Assembly: GCA_013151635.1 (NCBI GenBank)
Contig: JAADHV010000075.1
Location: forward strand, 1-41,466
Reading direction: 5' to 3'
Origin: Deltaproteobacteria bacterium
Lineage (GTDB): Bacteria; Desulfobacterota; Desulfobacteria; Desulfobacterales; Desulfobacteraceae
Length of the DNA stretch: 41,466 nt
The notes under the pieces are model-generated. The model ran no database searches. It was not told where the DNA came from and was given only the letters and a program-made list of their open reading frames with translations. Shown piece after piece: positions 32,012 through 40,907 of the stretch (the first letter of the stretch is position 1; the number at the start of each line of letters is the position of its first letter). The position numbers were made by a program, and so were the translations under genes.

Positions 32012-32836
32012 ATGACAAAACAAGTATTTAATTTTAAAGATTATATTCGACCTAGATTTTTCCCCCATATGTGGTGCCCCGGCTGCGGCCATGGCATTGT
32101 TCTGGGGGCACTGCTCCGGGCTGTTCATGAACTGGGCCTTGATAAAAATGAAATCGTAATGACGTCCGGGATCGGCTGTTCATCCAGGATTTCAGGATAT
32201 GTTGATTTTCATTCACTTCATACCATACACGGGCGGGCCCTTGCTTTTGCCACAGGTGTCAAGCTTTCAAAGCCTAATTTAAAAGCCATTGTTCCCATGG
32301 GAGACGGCGATGCCCTTGCCATTGGCGGCAATCATTTTATCCATGCGGCCAGGAGAAACATTGATATCACGGCCATTGTCATGAATAACAGGATTTACGG
32401 CATGACAGGCGGGCAGTTTTCACCCTTGTCCGGCAGTGGCAAAAAAGCCACGACAGCGCCCTACTTAACTATTGACAGGAGTTTTGATGTGGTTGAGCTT
32501 GCTAAAAGCGCGGGCGCGACTTTTGTTGCAAGATCAACCGTGTACCACGCCACTGAATGCAAAGACCTTATTAAAAAAGGCATCTCCCACAAAGGATTTT
32601 CCCTCGTGGAAATCCTGACACAGTGCCCGACCTATTACGGGAGAAAAAACAAGGAAGGGGATGCTGTCCAGATGATGGAAAGCTATAAAGCCAATACAGC
32701 GAAAATCGGCTCCAAAAAGCTGGAAAAGGATCCTGGTTTAATCCAGAGGGGTGTTTTTGTTGATAATAAGGACATCCCTGAATACTGTGAGGCATATGAT
32801 AAAATCATTGAGACTGCAATGAAAGGAAAAGCATAA
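32012..32836 (+). CDS. korB: 2-oxoglutarate:ferredoxin oxidoreductase, beta subunit
   Basis: A 274-residue thiamine-diphosphate subunit. MWCPGCGHGIVLGALLRA is the N-terminal Cys/His motif. GDGDALAIGGNHFIHAARRN with the following VMNNRIYGMTGGQ is the TPP-binding GDG...NN signature. It starts one base after korA and shares its last base with the korC start. Confidence 0.96.
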   Translation: MTKQVFNFKDYIRPRFFPHMWCPGCGHGIVLGALLRAVHELGLDKNEIVMTSGIGCSSRISGYVDFHSLHTIHGRALAFATGVKLSKPNLKAIVPMGDGDALAIGGNHFIHAARRNIDITAIVMNNRIYGMTGGQFSPLSGSGKKATTAPYLTIDRSFDVVELAKSAGATFVARSTVYHATECKDLIKKGISHKGFSLVEILTQCPTYYGRKNKEGDAVQMMESYKANTAKIGSKKLEKDPGLIQRGVFVDNKDIPEYCEAYDKIIETAMKGKA

Positions 32837-33381
32837 TGGAACGTTCAAGATTGGTTTTTTCAGGTTCCGGAGGACAAGGCGTTATAACGGCCGCCATCAT
32901 CCTTGCAAAGGCTGCAGCTATTTTTGAAAATAAAAATGCCATCCAGTCCCAAAGCTATGGTGCAGCCGCAAGAGGCGGGTCCACAAGAAGTGATATTATA
33001 ATTGATGATTCTGAATTGTATTTTCCCAAGGTTATCCAGCCCAATATCCTGGTCAGCCTGACCCAGGAGAGTTATAACAAATTTTCTCCCATTATCCGGC
33101 CGGGCGGCCTGCTTTTGGTGGATTCAAAATATGTAACCATCGGGAAAAAGGTTGATGCAAAACATATCGCCCTTCCCATGTTTAATACTATAATGGAAAA
33201 AATAGGGAAACCCATTGTGTTTAACATCTGCATGCTGGGAACCCTTATCGGTATTTCAGAACTTATCAAGCCCGAATCCATTATAAGGGTCCTGGAAACG
33301 ACCATTCCGGAGGATTTCATGGAAATGAATGAAAAAGCCCTGGAACTTGGACTGGAAATGGGCAAAAAAGAAAGATATTGA
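32836..33381 (+). CDS. korC: 2-oxoglutarate:ferredoxin oxidoreductase, gamma subunit
   Basis: A 181-residue gamma subunit with the Rossmann-like SGSGGQGVITAAIILAKAA start and the QSYGAAARGGSTRSD motif. This domain closes the CoA-binding site of the complex. It is the last gene of the operon and is followed after 19 bases by a strong hairpin. Confidence 0.95.
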   Translation: MERSRLVFSGSGGQGVITAAIILAKAAAIFENKNAIQSQSYGAAARGGSTRSDIIIDDSELYFPKVIQPNILVSLTQESYNKFSPIIRPGGLLLVDSKYVTIGKKVDAKHIALPMFNTIMEKIGKPIVFNICMLGTLIGISELIKPESIIRVLETTIPEDFMEMNEKALELGLEMGKKERY

Positions 33382-33400
33382 TTTAATTAACAAACCCATG

Positions 33401-33439
33401 GCAAAGCCTGTTGCACAATATTACTGCAACAGGCTTTGC
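33401..33439. terminator. Bidirectional terminator hairpin
   Basis: GCAAAGCCTGTTGCA (33401-33415) pairs perfectly with TGCAACAGGCTTTGC (33425-33439) across a 9-base loop, with TTCTTAATTTTC after it. It sits between the end of korC and the end of the convergent minus-strand gene, serving both. Confidence 0.8.
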
Positions 33440-33442
33440 TTC

Positions 33443-33730
33443 TTAATTTTCTTTTGGAGGCGGCGTTAAGGGACTTGTTGCCGGGAAAAGGTCTTCAATG
33501 TTCAGGCCTTTAATTTTTTTCAAACAGTCTTCCAGTGCTTTTTGTTCATCCTCACCTGCTCCCTGGTGTTCAGGCTTTGCCACGATATTAACAAGGTTCG
33601 GCACAGCAATAAACCTGCCTGCAAGGTTCCCTTGAATTTTTTTATGCACATCAATATAAATCATTCTCCCGTTTCTGATCAGGTTATACCGTGAAATCTT
33701 TGTCAGAATATCATTTTTATGAAGATCCAT
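33443..33730 (-). CDS. Small protein of unknown function
   Basis: I do not recognise this 95-residue protein. It has a basic N-terminal half (KISRYNLIRNGRMIYIDVHK) with a short strand-rich stretch, then GRFIAVPNLVNIVAKPEHQG and a Pro-rich tail. No signal peptide or membrane helix is present. The ATG at 33730 is chosen because AAAAAGGAG lies upstream. The earlier possible start at 33793 adds only a basic stretch. It shares the terminator with korC. Confidence 0.55.
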   Translation of the reverse strand: MDLHKNDILTKISRYNLIRNGRMIYIDVHKKIQGNLAGRFIAVPNLVNIVAKPEHQGAGEDEQKALEDCLKKIKGLNIEDLFPATSPLTPPPKEN

Positions 33731-33928
33731 TTTATTTTTTCTCCTTTTTAATCTTTTTTTATGAGAACTTACATACTTTAACCTTGTTTGCAAAGGTTTT
33801 CTTTCACTTTGGCTTTGAAAAAAGATATATCAAATAATTGCAAATACCAATTTAATATTGACTAATAAGTGCGAACATATCATCATACAAAATTTTAAAA
33901 AAAACTATATGGTGGGAAAAAGCAGGCC

Positions 33929-35554
33929 ATGCCAAAAATAAAAAATGAACCATCCTCCCTTGTTGCAGACTGGAACACCCTTCACCGAGTATTTATCAGA
34001 CCCGAAGACGAGGGCAGCAGGCAGACCCTTGTCAAATATATGGAACAAATCCTGTTCGGCCTTCATGACTTTTTAAACAAGCATGTCGGGGTCACAGAAG
34101 AAATCAGCCTTGTAAAACTTGCAAAGGAATACAAGGATACAAAAATCAATCAAGACCCGCAAAAAAAACTGGCTGATGTGATCAAAGATATCATAGATGA
34201 AATCGCACCAAGGGCAGTAAATGTGGCTTCTCCTTATTTCATCGGCCATATGACCTCTGCCATTCCTTTTTTCATGGTGCATTTAAAAGCCATTACCGCT
34301 GCCTTAAACCAGAACGTGATCAAACTTGAAACATCAAAAGTATTATCCGTACTGGAGAAACAGATACTTGCCAAAATGCACAGGATGATATTCAAGTTTG
34401 ATGAGCCTTTTTATCTTGAACATGTCCAGAACACGGAAACATCACTTGGTGTTTTTACAACCGGCGGCACAACAGCAAACCTTACAGCCATGTGGGTGGC
34501 CAGAAACAAGAGTTTACCCCCAAAAGGAAAATTTGAAAGCATAGAAAAAAACGGTTTTTTTGAAGCAATGAAAGCCCATGGCCTTGAAAGGGCCGTGGTA
34601 CTTGTCTCCAGGAGAGGCCATTTTTCTTTAAAAAAAGCCGGGGGCATTTTGGGTTTGGGGAACCAGAATATTATCCCCATTGACGTTGATTCAAACAGAA
34701 GCATTGACCTTGAAAAACTCAAAGCCAAAATCAAGGAACTAAAGGCTGATAAAAAAACAAGGATTATCGCCATAGTCGGCATTGCCGGTGCAACTGAAAC
34801 AGGGATTATTGATCCGCTTCCACAACTTGCAGACATATGCGAAGCCCTGGATATTCATTTCCATGTGGATGCAGCCTGGGGCGGACCTGTTTTATTATCT
34901 AAAAAATATTGCCATCTTTTAAAAGGCATTGAACGGGCAGACTCTGTTACCATTGACTGCCACAAACAATTTTACATGCCCATGACTTCGGGGATGGTTT
35001 ATTTCAAAGACCCCAAGGCCCTGGACCAGATCGTATACCATGCAAGATATGTCAACAGGCCGGGCAGTGTCGATCTTGGGATAAAAACCCTTGAAGGCTC
35101 AAGAGAGGCCAATTCCCTTATCCTTGACAGTGCCTTGAAAATAATGGGCGCAAAAGGCTATGCTTTGATGATCGAGCATGGAATTGAAACCGCCGGGCAA
35201 TTTGCCAGAATGATCAGGCAAAGACCTCTTTTTCAACTTGTTACACCCCCCCAGCTAAATATCCTGACTTACCGGGTTGTTCCCCTGGACATCCAGAAAA
35301 AACTTAAAACAGCTGACAGAAAAAAAAGACAAAAACTTAATGCCGTCTTAGATGACATCAACATCAAAATCCAGAGAATTCAAAGGGAAGCAGGGTTCAG
35401 CTTTGTATCAAGAACCAGGCTCAAAGCCTTCCGGGACGACCACCATAACACTGTTGTATTAAGGTGTGTTATTATGAATCCAATGACCACTGTTGATATT
35501 CTTGACGAAATCCTTGATGAACAGGAATCCATTTTCAAGAGTCTTGCAGAATAG
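33929..35554 (+). CDS. panP: PLP-dependent aspartate/glutamate decarboxylase (PanP-like)
   Basis: A 541-residue fold-type I PLP decarboxylase of the group II family. SPYFIGHMTSAIPFFM near residue 101, FTTGGTTANLTAMW near 177, DAAWGG near 314 and the PLP Lys in TIDCHKQFYMP (Lys346) are clear. The sequence pattern resembles PanP, the PLP aspartate 1-decarboxylase that makes beta-alanine for pantothenate in bacteria lacking pyruvoyl PanD. Glutamate or cysteine-sulfinate substrates are alternatives. TTGACT at 33858-33863 with CATCAT 17 bases later may be its promoter. It converges with the GntR gene. Confidence 0.82.
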   Translation: MPKIKNEPSSLVADWNTLHRVFIRPEDEGSRQTLVKYMEQILFGLHDFLNKHVGVTEEISLVKLAKEYKDTKINQDPQKKLADVIKDIIDEIAPRAVNVASPYFIGHMTSAIPFFMVHLKAITAALNQNVIKLETSKVLSVLEKQILAKMHRMIFKFDEPFYLEHVQNTETSLGVFTTGGTTANLTAMWVARNKSLPPKGKFESIEKNGFFEAMKAHGLERAVVLVSRRGHFSLKKAGGILGLGNQNIIPIDVDSNRSIDLEKLKAKIKELKADKKTRIIAIVGIAGATETGIIDPLPQLADICEALDIHFHVDAAWGGPVLLSKKYCHLLKGIERADSVTIDCHKQFYMPMTSGMVYFKDPKALDQIVYHARYVNRPGSVDLGIKTLEGSREANSLILDSALKIMGAKGYALMIEHGIETAGQFARMIRQRPLFQLVTPPQLNILTYRVVPLDIQKKLKTADRKKRQKLNAVLDDINIKIQRIQREAGFSFVSRTRLKAFRDDHHNTVVLRCVIMNPMTTVDILDEILDEQESIFKSLAE

Positions 35555-35585
35555 AAAAATCCGGTATAATTACATACAAATTCAT

Positions 35586-36338
35586 CTATTTTTGAAGATT
35601 CCTGGCCTGGATGTTTAAAAAATCTTTTTCCAGGTCACAGAACCGCTGTTTCATAATCACCACATGGGCATACATGCTTTCATAGGCCCTTTGATGATCC
35701 CTTGACGAGATTGCATCATAAAGAACGCTGTGGCTTTCCTTGTCATGCAGATAAGTTGTATGGTCATCCAGCACTTCCAGGAACTGCTGCAAAAACTCCA
35801 TCATACTGCGCATGAGAAGAGAGAAAAAAGGATTGCCGCTGAGTTCACATATCTGGGTATGGAACTCAACATCAAAATTAATCCTTTCCCGGACATTCTC
35901 AGAAGACCGGCTCTGATAAACAAGGTCCCCAAGCTGCTGGAGCTGGGAGGGCGAAGCCTCAAGGGCAGCCATGCGGGCAGCTTCCGGTTCAATTAAAATC
36001 CTGACATCACATAAATGCTTGATGGTCATTGAGCGCATTACAATAAGATCAGCCAGCAATGTAGTGACACCCCTGGAATGAAGAAGATCGCAGACAAAGG
36101 TCCCCCCGCTGCTGCCCCTCTTAGCTTCAAGGTACCCCTGGGCTTTCAGCACACCCAATGCTTCCCTGATAAGAGCCCGCCCCACCCCGAACTTACTTGC
36201 AAGGTTTTCTTCTTTCGGAAGCACGTCCCCCGGGCGGTAATGCTGCAGGAGGATATCCCTTTTTATACGCGTCATGATCTCCTGGAACCTTGGCGGTGTG
36301 GACTTTGTCTTTTTGGGATAATTGCCGGACTTACTCAT
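35586..36338 (-). CDS. GntR-family (FadR/FCD) transcriptional regulator
   Basis: A 250-residue FadR-type regulator. A winged helix at residues 15-85 carries LPKEENLASKFGVGRALIREAL. The C-terminal FCD ligand domain has the metal-binding pattern around DVEFHTQICELSGNP with further His and Asp residues. FCD domains commonly bind organic acids. It is divergent from the acyl-CoA synthetase gene, and the 410-bp gap holds operator-like repeats that suit GntR proteins (GT-N3-AC). It probably controls that synthetase and the reductase. Effector unknown. Confidence 0.92.
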   Translation of the reverse strand: MSKSGNYPKKTKSTPPRFQEIMTRIKRDILLQHYRPGDVLPKEENLASKFGVGRALIREALGVLKAQGYLEAKRGSSGGTFVCDLLHSRGVTTLLADLIVMRSMTIKHLCDVRILIEPEAARMAALEASPSQLQQLGDLVYQSRSSENVRERINFDVEFHTQICELSGNPFFSLLMRSMMEFLQQFLEVLDDHTTYLHDKESHSVLYDAISSRDHQRAYESMYAHVVIMKQRFCDLEKDFLNIQARNLQK

Positions 36339-36486
36339 CCTGCCCTTTTTTTAAAAAAAAATAATTTTTTTTACCTGGCCTTTTTAAAAACTCCTGACCA
36401 TGCTCATACCATAAACCAGGATAGATAACAATGACACGCCATCCACAAAAGCTCATGCTTTTTAGTATGATCCAATCAATAAATAT

Positions 36487-36502
36487 AAGTATGACTTTTA
36501 AA
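36487..36502. promoter_or_regulatory. GntR-type operator candidate, copy 1
   Basis: AAGTATGACTTTTAAA at 36487-36502 is an exact 16-base copy of a sequence 178 bp downstream. Its core AAGT-ATG-ACTT is a short dyad with the GT-N3-AC form of FadR-type operators. A partial copy, AGTATGATC, lies at about 36464. The 36339-36748 gap is otherwise AT-rich and has no gene. Confidence 0.55.
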
Positions 36503-36634
36503 GAATTATCATCATTATATAGCCCGGCCCTTTAAAAAGTTTTAAAACCATATATTCTATCATGTATCACACTATTATATAACTATCTGATTTAATGAAT
36601 AGATTTTAAAATTTTACTTTTATGATTTTCCATA

Positions 36635-36680
36635 TTGACATTATATCTGATTTTTTGATACTAAAAGTATGACTTTTAAA
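36635..36680 (+). promoter_or_regulatory. Promoter with GntR-type operator, copy 2
   Basis: TTGACA (36635-36640) and a weak -10 around 36658-36664 form a possible promoter for the acyl-CoA synthetase. The dyad AAAAGT-ATG-ACTTTT (36663-36677) overlaps the -10 and start, and belongs to the exact 16-base repeat AAGTATGACTTTTAAA (36665-36680). Confidence 0.55.
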
Positions 36681-36748
36681 AATCGAGTGCTTGCAGGGTT
36701 AATGATATATTTTTTATACTTTAACCCTGCTTAAAAAGGAATTTTCAT

Positions 36749-39217
36749 ATGAACCCATTCAAACAGATGTGTATAAAGGGGAAAAATCCAATGGGTATTG
36801 CAATTGATTTTGACAGCATAACAAAAATGCTTGCCGCAGCAAATGAAGAGGGACGGGAGTCCTTATTTGAATATGAGGTGTATTTGCTTCTTTCAAAATC
36901 CGGTGCTGAAACTCCCCCAAAGTGCCATTTTATTCCCAGGGGCTCCAGGCCGTCCAATGAAGCATTGAATGCCCTTCCGGGAAAAAAAACAGTACTCAAG
37001 ATCATTTCTCCCAATATCATTCATAAAACAGAGGTAGGAGGTGTCAGGATTGTTAAAAAAGAAACCCATCCTATCCGTTCTGCCATAAGAAGAATGCACT
37101 ACGAAGTGCCTGAAAACTATGCCGCCTGGATAGAACGACATCCGGGCTCAGCCCCCCTTGCCTATAAAGGACTTTCAAAACAAGCCCTGACCGCTGCCAT
37201 AAGCCGTGATATCAAAGGAATTTTACAAGTACAGTTCATGCCGCCCGATTCCAGTGCCTTTGGTAACGAATTAATCGTGGGATTACGCCATACCAGGGAA
37301 TTTGGCACCATTATAAGCGCAGGCCTTGGTGGAACAGATACTGAACTTTATGCAAAAAGGTTCAGAAAAGGCCAGGCCATTGTGGCTGCATCCACGGCAA
37401 TGAATGACGGCCATAGTTTTTTCCAGCTTTTCAAGCAGACCATTTCCTACAGGAAACTTACAGGCCTGACAAGGGGCCAGCGCCGTATTGTAACAGATGA
37501 ACAGCTCATTGAATGTTTTGAATCCTTTATCCGCATGGGTAATTTTTATTCCCAGGCAAACCCCAAAGCACCTTTTGTAATTAAAGAACTTGAAATCAAT
37601 CCTTTTACCTTTTGCGATTACCTCATGGTGCCTTTAGACGGCATGTGCAGGTTCTGCAGCAAAAAAAAGGTTGCTTCAAAAAGGCCCGTAAAAAAAATTG
37701 ACAATCTGCTGCACCCTGAATCCATCGGAATTATAGGGGTTTCATCAACCAGGAAAAACTTTGGAAGAATCATCCTTGACAATATTCTTGCTGAAGGATT
37801 CAAAAAAGAAAATACAATTATTTTCAAGGAGAAAGTAAAAGAAATCAAAGGAGTAAGATGCCTGCCCGGCCTTGAAGCCCTGAAAAATGAAGACAATAAA
37901 AAACTGGACCTTTTCATAGTAGCTGTTCGCGCGGCAAAGGTTCCGGATCTTGTGGACGACCTTATTCGCCTGGATGCAGCCCACACCATCATGCTTATCC
38001 CAGGCGGCCTTGGTGAAACTCGTGACAGCAGGGCGCGCGCCCGGAATATTATACGTAAAATAGATCAAGCCCGCGGCGCAAATGGCGGCGGCCCTGTATT
38101 CCTTGGTGCCAACTGCATGGGCGTTATTTCAAAACCGGGAAGCTACGACACCTGGTTTATTCCGGAAGCCAAACTGCCAAAGGAAAGGAACTTGAGTTTT
38201 CAAAGGGCAGCCCTGGTATCCCAGAGCGGTGCGTTCATGCTCCACCGGAGCCACCAATGCCCCCAAATGAGACCTGCCTACATGATTTCCATGGGTAACC
38301 AGACTGATCTTACCCTGGGAGACATGATGCACTATTTTAAGTCGTCTGACGAAGTGGATGTAATTGCCGTGTATGCCGAAGGCTTCAACGACCTTGACGG
38401 CCTTGAGTTCTGCAAAGCCGTTAAAGAGGCAGTTCTTGCAGGAAAAGAAGTGATATTCTATAAAGCAGGCAGGACCCTTGAGGGTAAGGCCGCCACATCC
38501 AGCCATACCGCATCCCTTGCCGGGGACTATATGGTCTGTGAAAGCTGTGTTAGAAAGGCCGGTGCTATTGTTGCCAGAACCTTTTCAGAATTCCAGGAAC
38601 TCCTGGTCCTTTCAGAAACCTTAAGCAAAAAAACCATCCTGGGCAACCGCCTGGTTGCCGTCAGTGGCGCTGGCTTTGAAGCTGTCGGTATGGCCGACTC
38701 CATCCAGTCAGATGATTTCCAGATGGAGCTTGCCGGGTTTGAAAAAACCACCAGGGAAAAGCTTGCCCTTGTGTTAAAGAAAAAAAAGCTGGATGCCTTT
38801 GTCACGCTCACAAACCCCCTGGACATCAATCCTGCTGCCGATGACGACACCCATGCCGAGATCACAAGAATCCTGGCAGGGGATAAAGGGGTTGACGCTG
38901 TTGTTGTAAGCCTTGACCCTTTGTCACCAGCAATGAAAACCCTTGATGACAAAAAAATCCCCGGATTTGACATGCACCATGAAAAAAGTATTAAAAACCA
39001 GCTCATTGAAATTGCCAGTACCTGTGACACCCCGATTGTGGCTGTTGTTGACGGAGGCCGTCTCTATGATCCTTTAAGGGATGCCCTGACCAGAAACAAT
39101 GTGCCTGTATTCACGGTTTGCGACAAGGCCATTGCCGCCCTGTCCTTATATATCCAGGGCCGGCTTAATGCCGATGGCATCAGGAGCCATGAAGGCGGTA
39201 TTATTCAAAAAGTATAA
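36749..39217 (+). CDS. Acyl-CoA synthetase (ADP-forming), fused beta-alpha
   Basis: This 822-residue protein resembles NDP-forming acetate/acyl-CoA ligases. The N-terminal 320 residues are the ATP-grasp (beta) part with LKIISPNIIHKTEVGGVRI and a NELIVGLRHTREFG segment. From about residue 325 come a CoA-binding Rossmann domain (PESIGIIGVSSTRKNFG) and the succinyl-CoA-ligase-like domains with ALVSQSGAFM. The phospho-His is probably His586 in SSHTASLAGDY. The usual order in bacterial fusions is alpha then beta, so this is reversed. It interconverts acyl-CoA, ADP and phosphate with acid and ATP. AAGGA precedes ATG 36749. The reductase downstream may be in the same operon. Confidence 0.85.
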   Translation: MNPFKQMCIKGKNPMGIAIDFDSITKMLAAANEEGRESLFEYEVYLLLSKSGAETPPKCHFIPRGSRPSNEALNALPGKKTVLKIISPNIIHKTEVGGVRIVKKETHPIRSAIRRMHYEVPENYAAWIERHPGSAPLAYKGLSKQALTAAISRDIKGILQVQFMPPDSSAFGNELIVGLRHTREFGTIISAGLGGTDTELYAKRFRKGQAIVAASTAMNDGHSFFQLFKQTISYRKLTGLTRGQRRIVTDEQLIECFESFIRMGNFYSQANPKAPFVIKELEINPFTFCDYLMVPLDGMCRFCSKKKVASKRPVKKIDNLLHPESIGIIGVSSTRKNFGRIILDNILAEGFKKENTIIFKEKVKEIKGVRCLPGLEALKNEDNKKLDLFIVAVRAAKVPDLVDDLIRLDAAHTIMLIPGGLGETRDSRARARNIIRKIDQARGANGGGPVFLGANCMGVISKPGSYDTWFIPEAKLPKERNLSFQRAALVSQSGAFMLHRSHQCPQMRPAYMISMGNQTDLTLGDMMHYFKSSDEVDVIAVYAEGFNDLDGLEFCKAVKEAVLAGKEVIFYKAGRTLEGKAATSSHTASLAGDYMVCESCVRKAGAIVARTFSEFQELLVLSETLSKKTILGNRLVAVSGAGFEAVGMADSIQSDDFQMELAGFEKTTREKLALVLKKKKLDAFVTLTNPLDINPAADDDTHAEITRILAGDKGVDAVVVSLDPLSPAMKTLDDKKIPGFDMHHEKSIKNQLIEIASTCDTPIVAVVDGGRLYDPLRDALTRNNVPVFTVCDKAIAALSLYIQGRLNADGIRSHEGGIIQKV

Positions 39218-39323
39218 ATATTGACTTTCTGCCGGGTTATTGGGTATTAATATATTTAAAAAGAGCCGGGAAATTTTCAGGCGCGGCATATTACTACATA
39301 CTTTTCATTCCGGGAGAAAGAAT

Positions 39324-40436
39324 ATGGCTTCATTATTTGATCAGGGTTTAATCGGTACTCTTAAATTAAAAAACAGGATGATAAGATCTGCAACCTGGGA
39401 AGGAATGTGCGGACCGGACGGCAGGCCCGGACGGAAACTTACAGATTATTACTGCAATCTTGTTAAAGGTGGTATCGCCTTAATCATCTCAGGCTATACC
39501 TTTATCCGGCCGGATGGCAGGCAACTGCCGGGCCAGATGGGAATCCACACGGATGAATTTGCCCGAGAGTTTAAACAATTGACACAGGCGGTTCATGATT
39601 TAAAAGGTAAAATTGCAATCCAGCTTGTTCATACCGGCGGACAAACAGACTCAAAAACAGCGGGCCGAAAACCTGTGGCACCCTCAGCCATAAAGGCAGG
39701 TATATTCCCTGAAATCCCCCAGGAACTTTGCGTACTGGAGATAGAAGGTATTACCGATGCTTTTGCCAGGGCTGCTGAAAGAGCTAAGGAATGGGGATTC
39801 GACGCTGTCCAGATTCATGGCGCCCATGGATATCTTGTAAACCAGTTCCTGTCCCCCGTGACAAACCAGAGGATTGATGCTTACGGCCAAAGCCTTGAAA
39901 ACAGGAGCCGGTTTTTATTTGACATCTATGAAAAGATAAGGGCAAAGGTTGGTAAAAACTACCCTGTTTTTATAAAATTAAACGGGGATGACCATGTTGA
40001 AAACGGTCTGACAAAAGAAGAAGCCGTCCTGGTTGCAAAAAAACTTTCCGATTCAGGAATTGATGCCATAGAGGTTTCGTCCGGCACTGCCGCATCAGGC
40101 AAAAAAGGGCCTGCGCGCAAACAAATCAATTCTCCTGAAAAGGAAGCGTATAATTTAGACCTTGCGCTTGCCATAAAAAAACAAGTGTCCTGCCCTGTTA
40201 TCAGTGTAGGCGGCTTCAGGTCCCTTCAAATTGCCCAAAATGCGATATCAGAGGACAGCATGGACTTTATTTCTCTTTCCAGACCTCTGATAAGGGAACC
40301 TGATCTTCCCAAAAAATGGGAAAACAATGAAACCGACTGTGCCGGTTGTGTCTCCTGCAACAAATGTTTTATTCCAGGACTGTCCAAAGGCGGCATATAT
40401 TGCGTTCCAGGAGAAAAAAAAGCAAGGCCTGATTAA
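39324..40436 (+). CDS. NADH:flavin oxidoreductase / Old Yellow Enzyme family
   Basis: A protein of about 370 residues forming an FMN TIM barrel. ATWEGMCGPDGRPG at the start, AIQLVHTGGQ, the catalytic HGAHGYLVNQFLSP and NRSRFLFDIYEKIRAKVG are family features, and SVGGFRS binds the FMN phosphate. The C-terminus has DCAGCVSCNKCF, which could ligate a 4Fe-4S cluster as in dienoyl-CoA reductases, but the following NAD-binding domains of that subgroup are missing. The start at ATG 39324 follows GGGAGA and is preferred to one at 39240. It probably reduces an enone or unsaturated acyl-CoA. It is 107 bases after the synthetase gene. Confidence 0.88.
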   Translation: MASLFDQGLIGTLKLKNRMIRSATWEGMCGPDGRPGRKLTDYYCNLVKGGIALIISGYTFIRPDGRQLPGQMGIHTDEFAREFKQLTQAVHDLKGKIAIQLVHTGGQTDSKTAGRKPVAPSAIKAGIFPEIPQELCVLEIEGITDAFARAAERAKEWGFDAVQIHGAHGYLVNQFLSPVTNQRIDAYGQSLENRSRFLFDIYEKIRAKVGKNYPVFIKLNGDDHVENGLTKEEAVLVAKKLSDSGIDAIEVSSGTAASGKKGPARKQINSPEKEAYNLDLALAIKKQVSCPVISVGGFRSLQIAQNAISEDSMDFISLSRPLIREPDLPKKWENNETDCAGCVSCNKCFIPGLSKGGIYCVPGEKKARPD

Positions 40437-40504
40437 ACTGACCAATCAAAGATGGTCAGCAAAACATTAGTAAAAAGCTTATCTTTTAATTATTGCCAAA
40501 TAAT

Positions 40505-40657
40505 ATTCTGTGTGCCAGATCCAGGCCCATGCCGATTGAGACGGCACAGAAAATTTACTATAAGGCTAAAAAAGATGCCGGGATCAGGCTTAATTCCAAC
40601 AAAAAAATACGCTGTATGGGACTGGTGATTTTCAGCGTTCGGCCAAAAAATACTTGA
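40505..40657 (+). pseudogene. Tyrosine recombinase fragment, second remnant
   Basis: The plus-strand frame around ATG 40529 reads MPIETAQKIYYKAKKDAGI, a close match to the segment just before the catalytic HxLRH motif of integron/phage-type integrases (PxxxxTAQKIYYxAKKxAGI). It then loses similarity and stops at 40657. Catalytic parts are absent. It could be a piece of the same integrase type seen at 9114-9311. Confidence 0.6.
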
Positions 40658-40691
40658 CAATATATGCATAGATAACTAAATCTATGCATAT
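40654..40691 (+). promoter_or_regulatory. vapBC promoter and operator
   Basis: TTGACA (40654-40659) and TAAATC 17 bases later (40677-40682) form a promoter. A perfect 12-bp inverted repeat, ATATGCATAGAT (40662-40673) and ATCTATGCATAT (40680-40691) with a 6-base spacer, covers the -10. VapBC complexes typically bind such palindromes to autoregulate. Confidence 0.75.
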
Positions 40692-40703
40692 GGAGGTGAT
40701 GCT

Positions 40704-40907
40704 ATGCGAACTACATTAGATTTACCAGAGAACCTGTTGATCGAGGCAATGAAAGCGACTAATATCAACACAAAAACAAAGGTAATTATAACTGCTCTGG
40801 AAGATTTAATCCGAAAGGCTCAAATTTCTGATTTAAAAAAATATAAAGGGAAGGTGAATCTCGATATTGACATGAATCAGTTACGGAGCAGAGAATGCCG
40901 GTCTTAG
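40704..40907 (+). CDS. vapB: VapB-type antitoxin
   Basis: A 67-residue antitoxin with a ribbon-helix-helix start (MRTTLDLPENLLIEAMKATN) typical of the VapB family that partners PIN toxins. The C-terminal tail (KVNLDIDMNQLRS) should wrap the toxin. GGAGGTG lies before ATG 40704. It overlaps vapC by 13 bases, the usual arrangement for coupled expression. Confidence 0.88.
   Translation: MRTTLDLPENLLIEAMKATNINTKTKVIITALEDLIRKAQISDLKKYKGKVNLDIDMNQLRSRECRS

Noticed and set aside
36339-36748. CRISPR-like or small RNA structure in the AT-rich gap
   Set aside because: Only two copies of a 16-base repeat exist, with no regular spacing or leader, so an operator pair is the simpler view.
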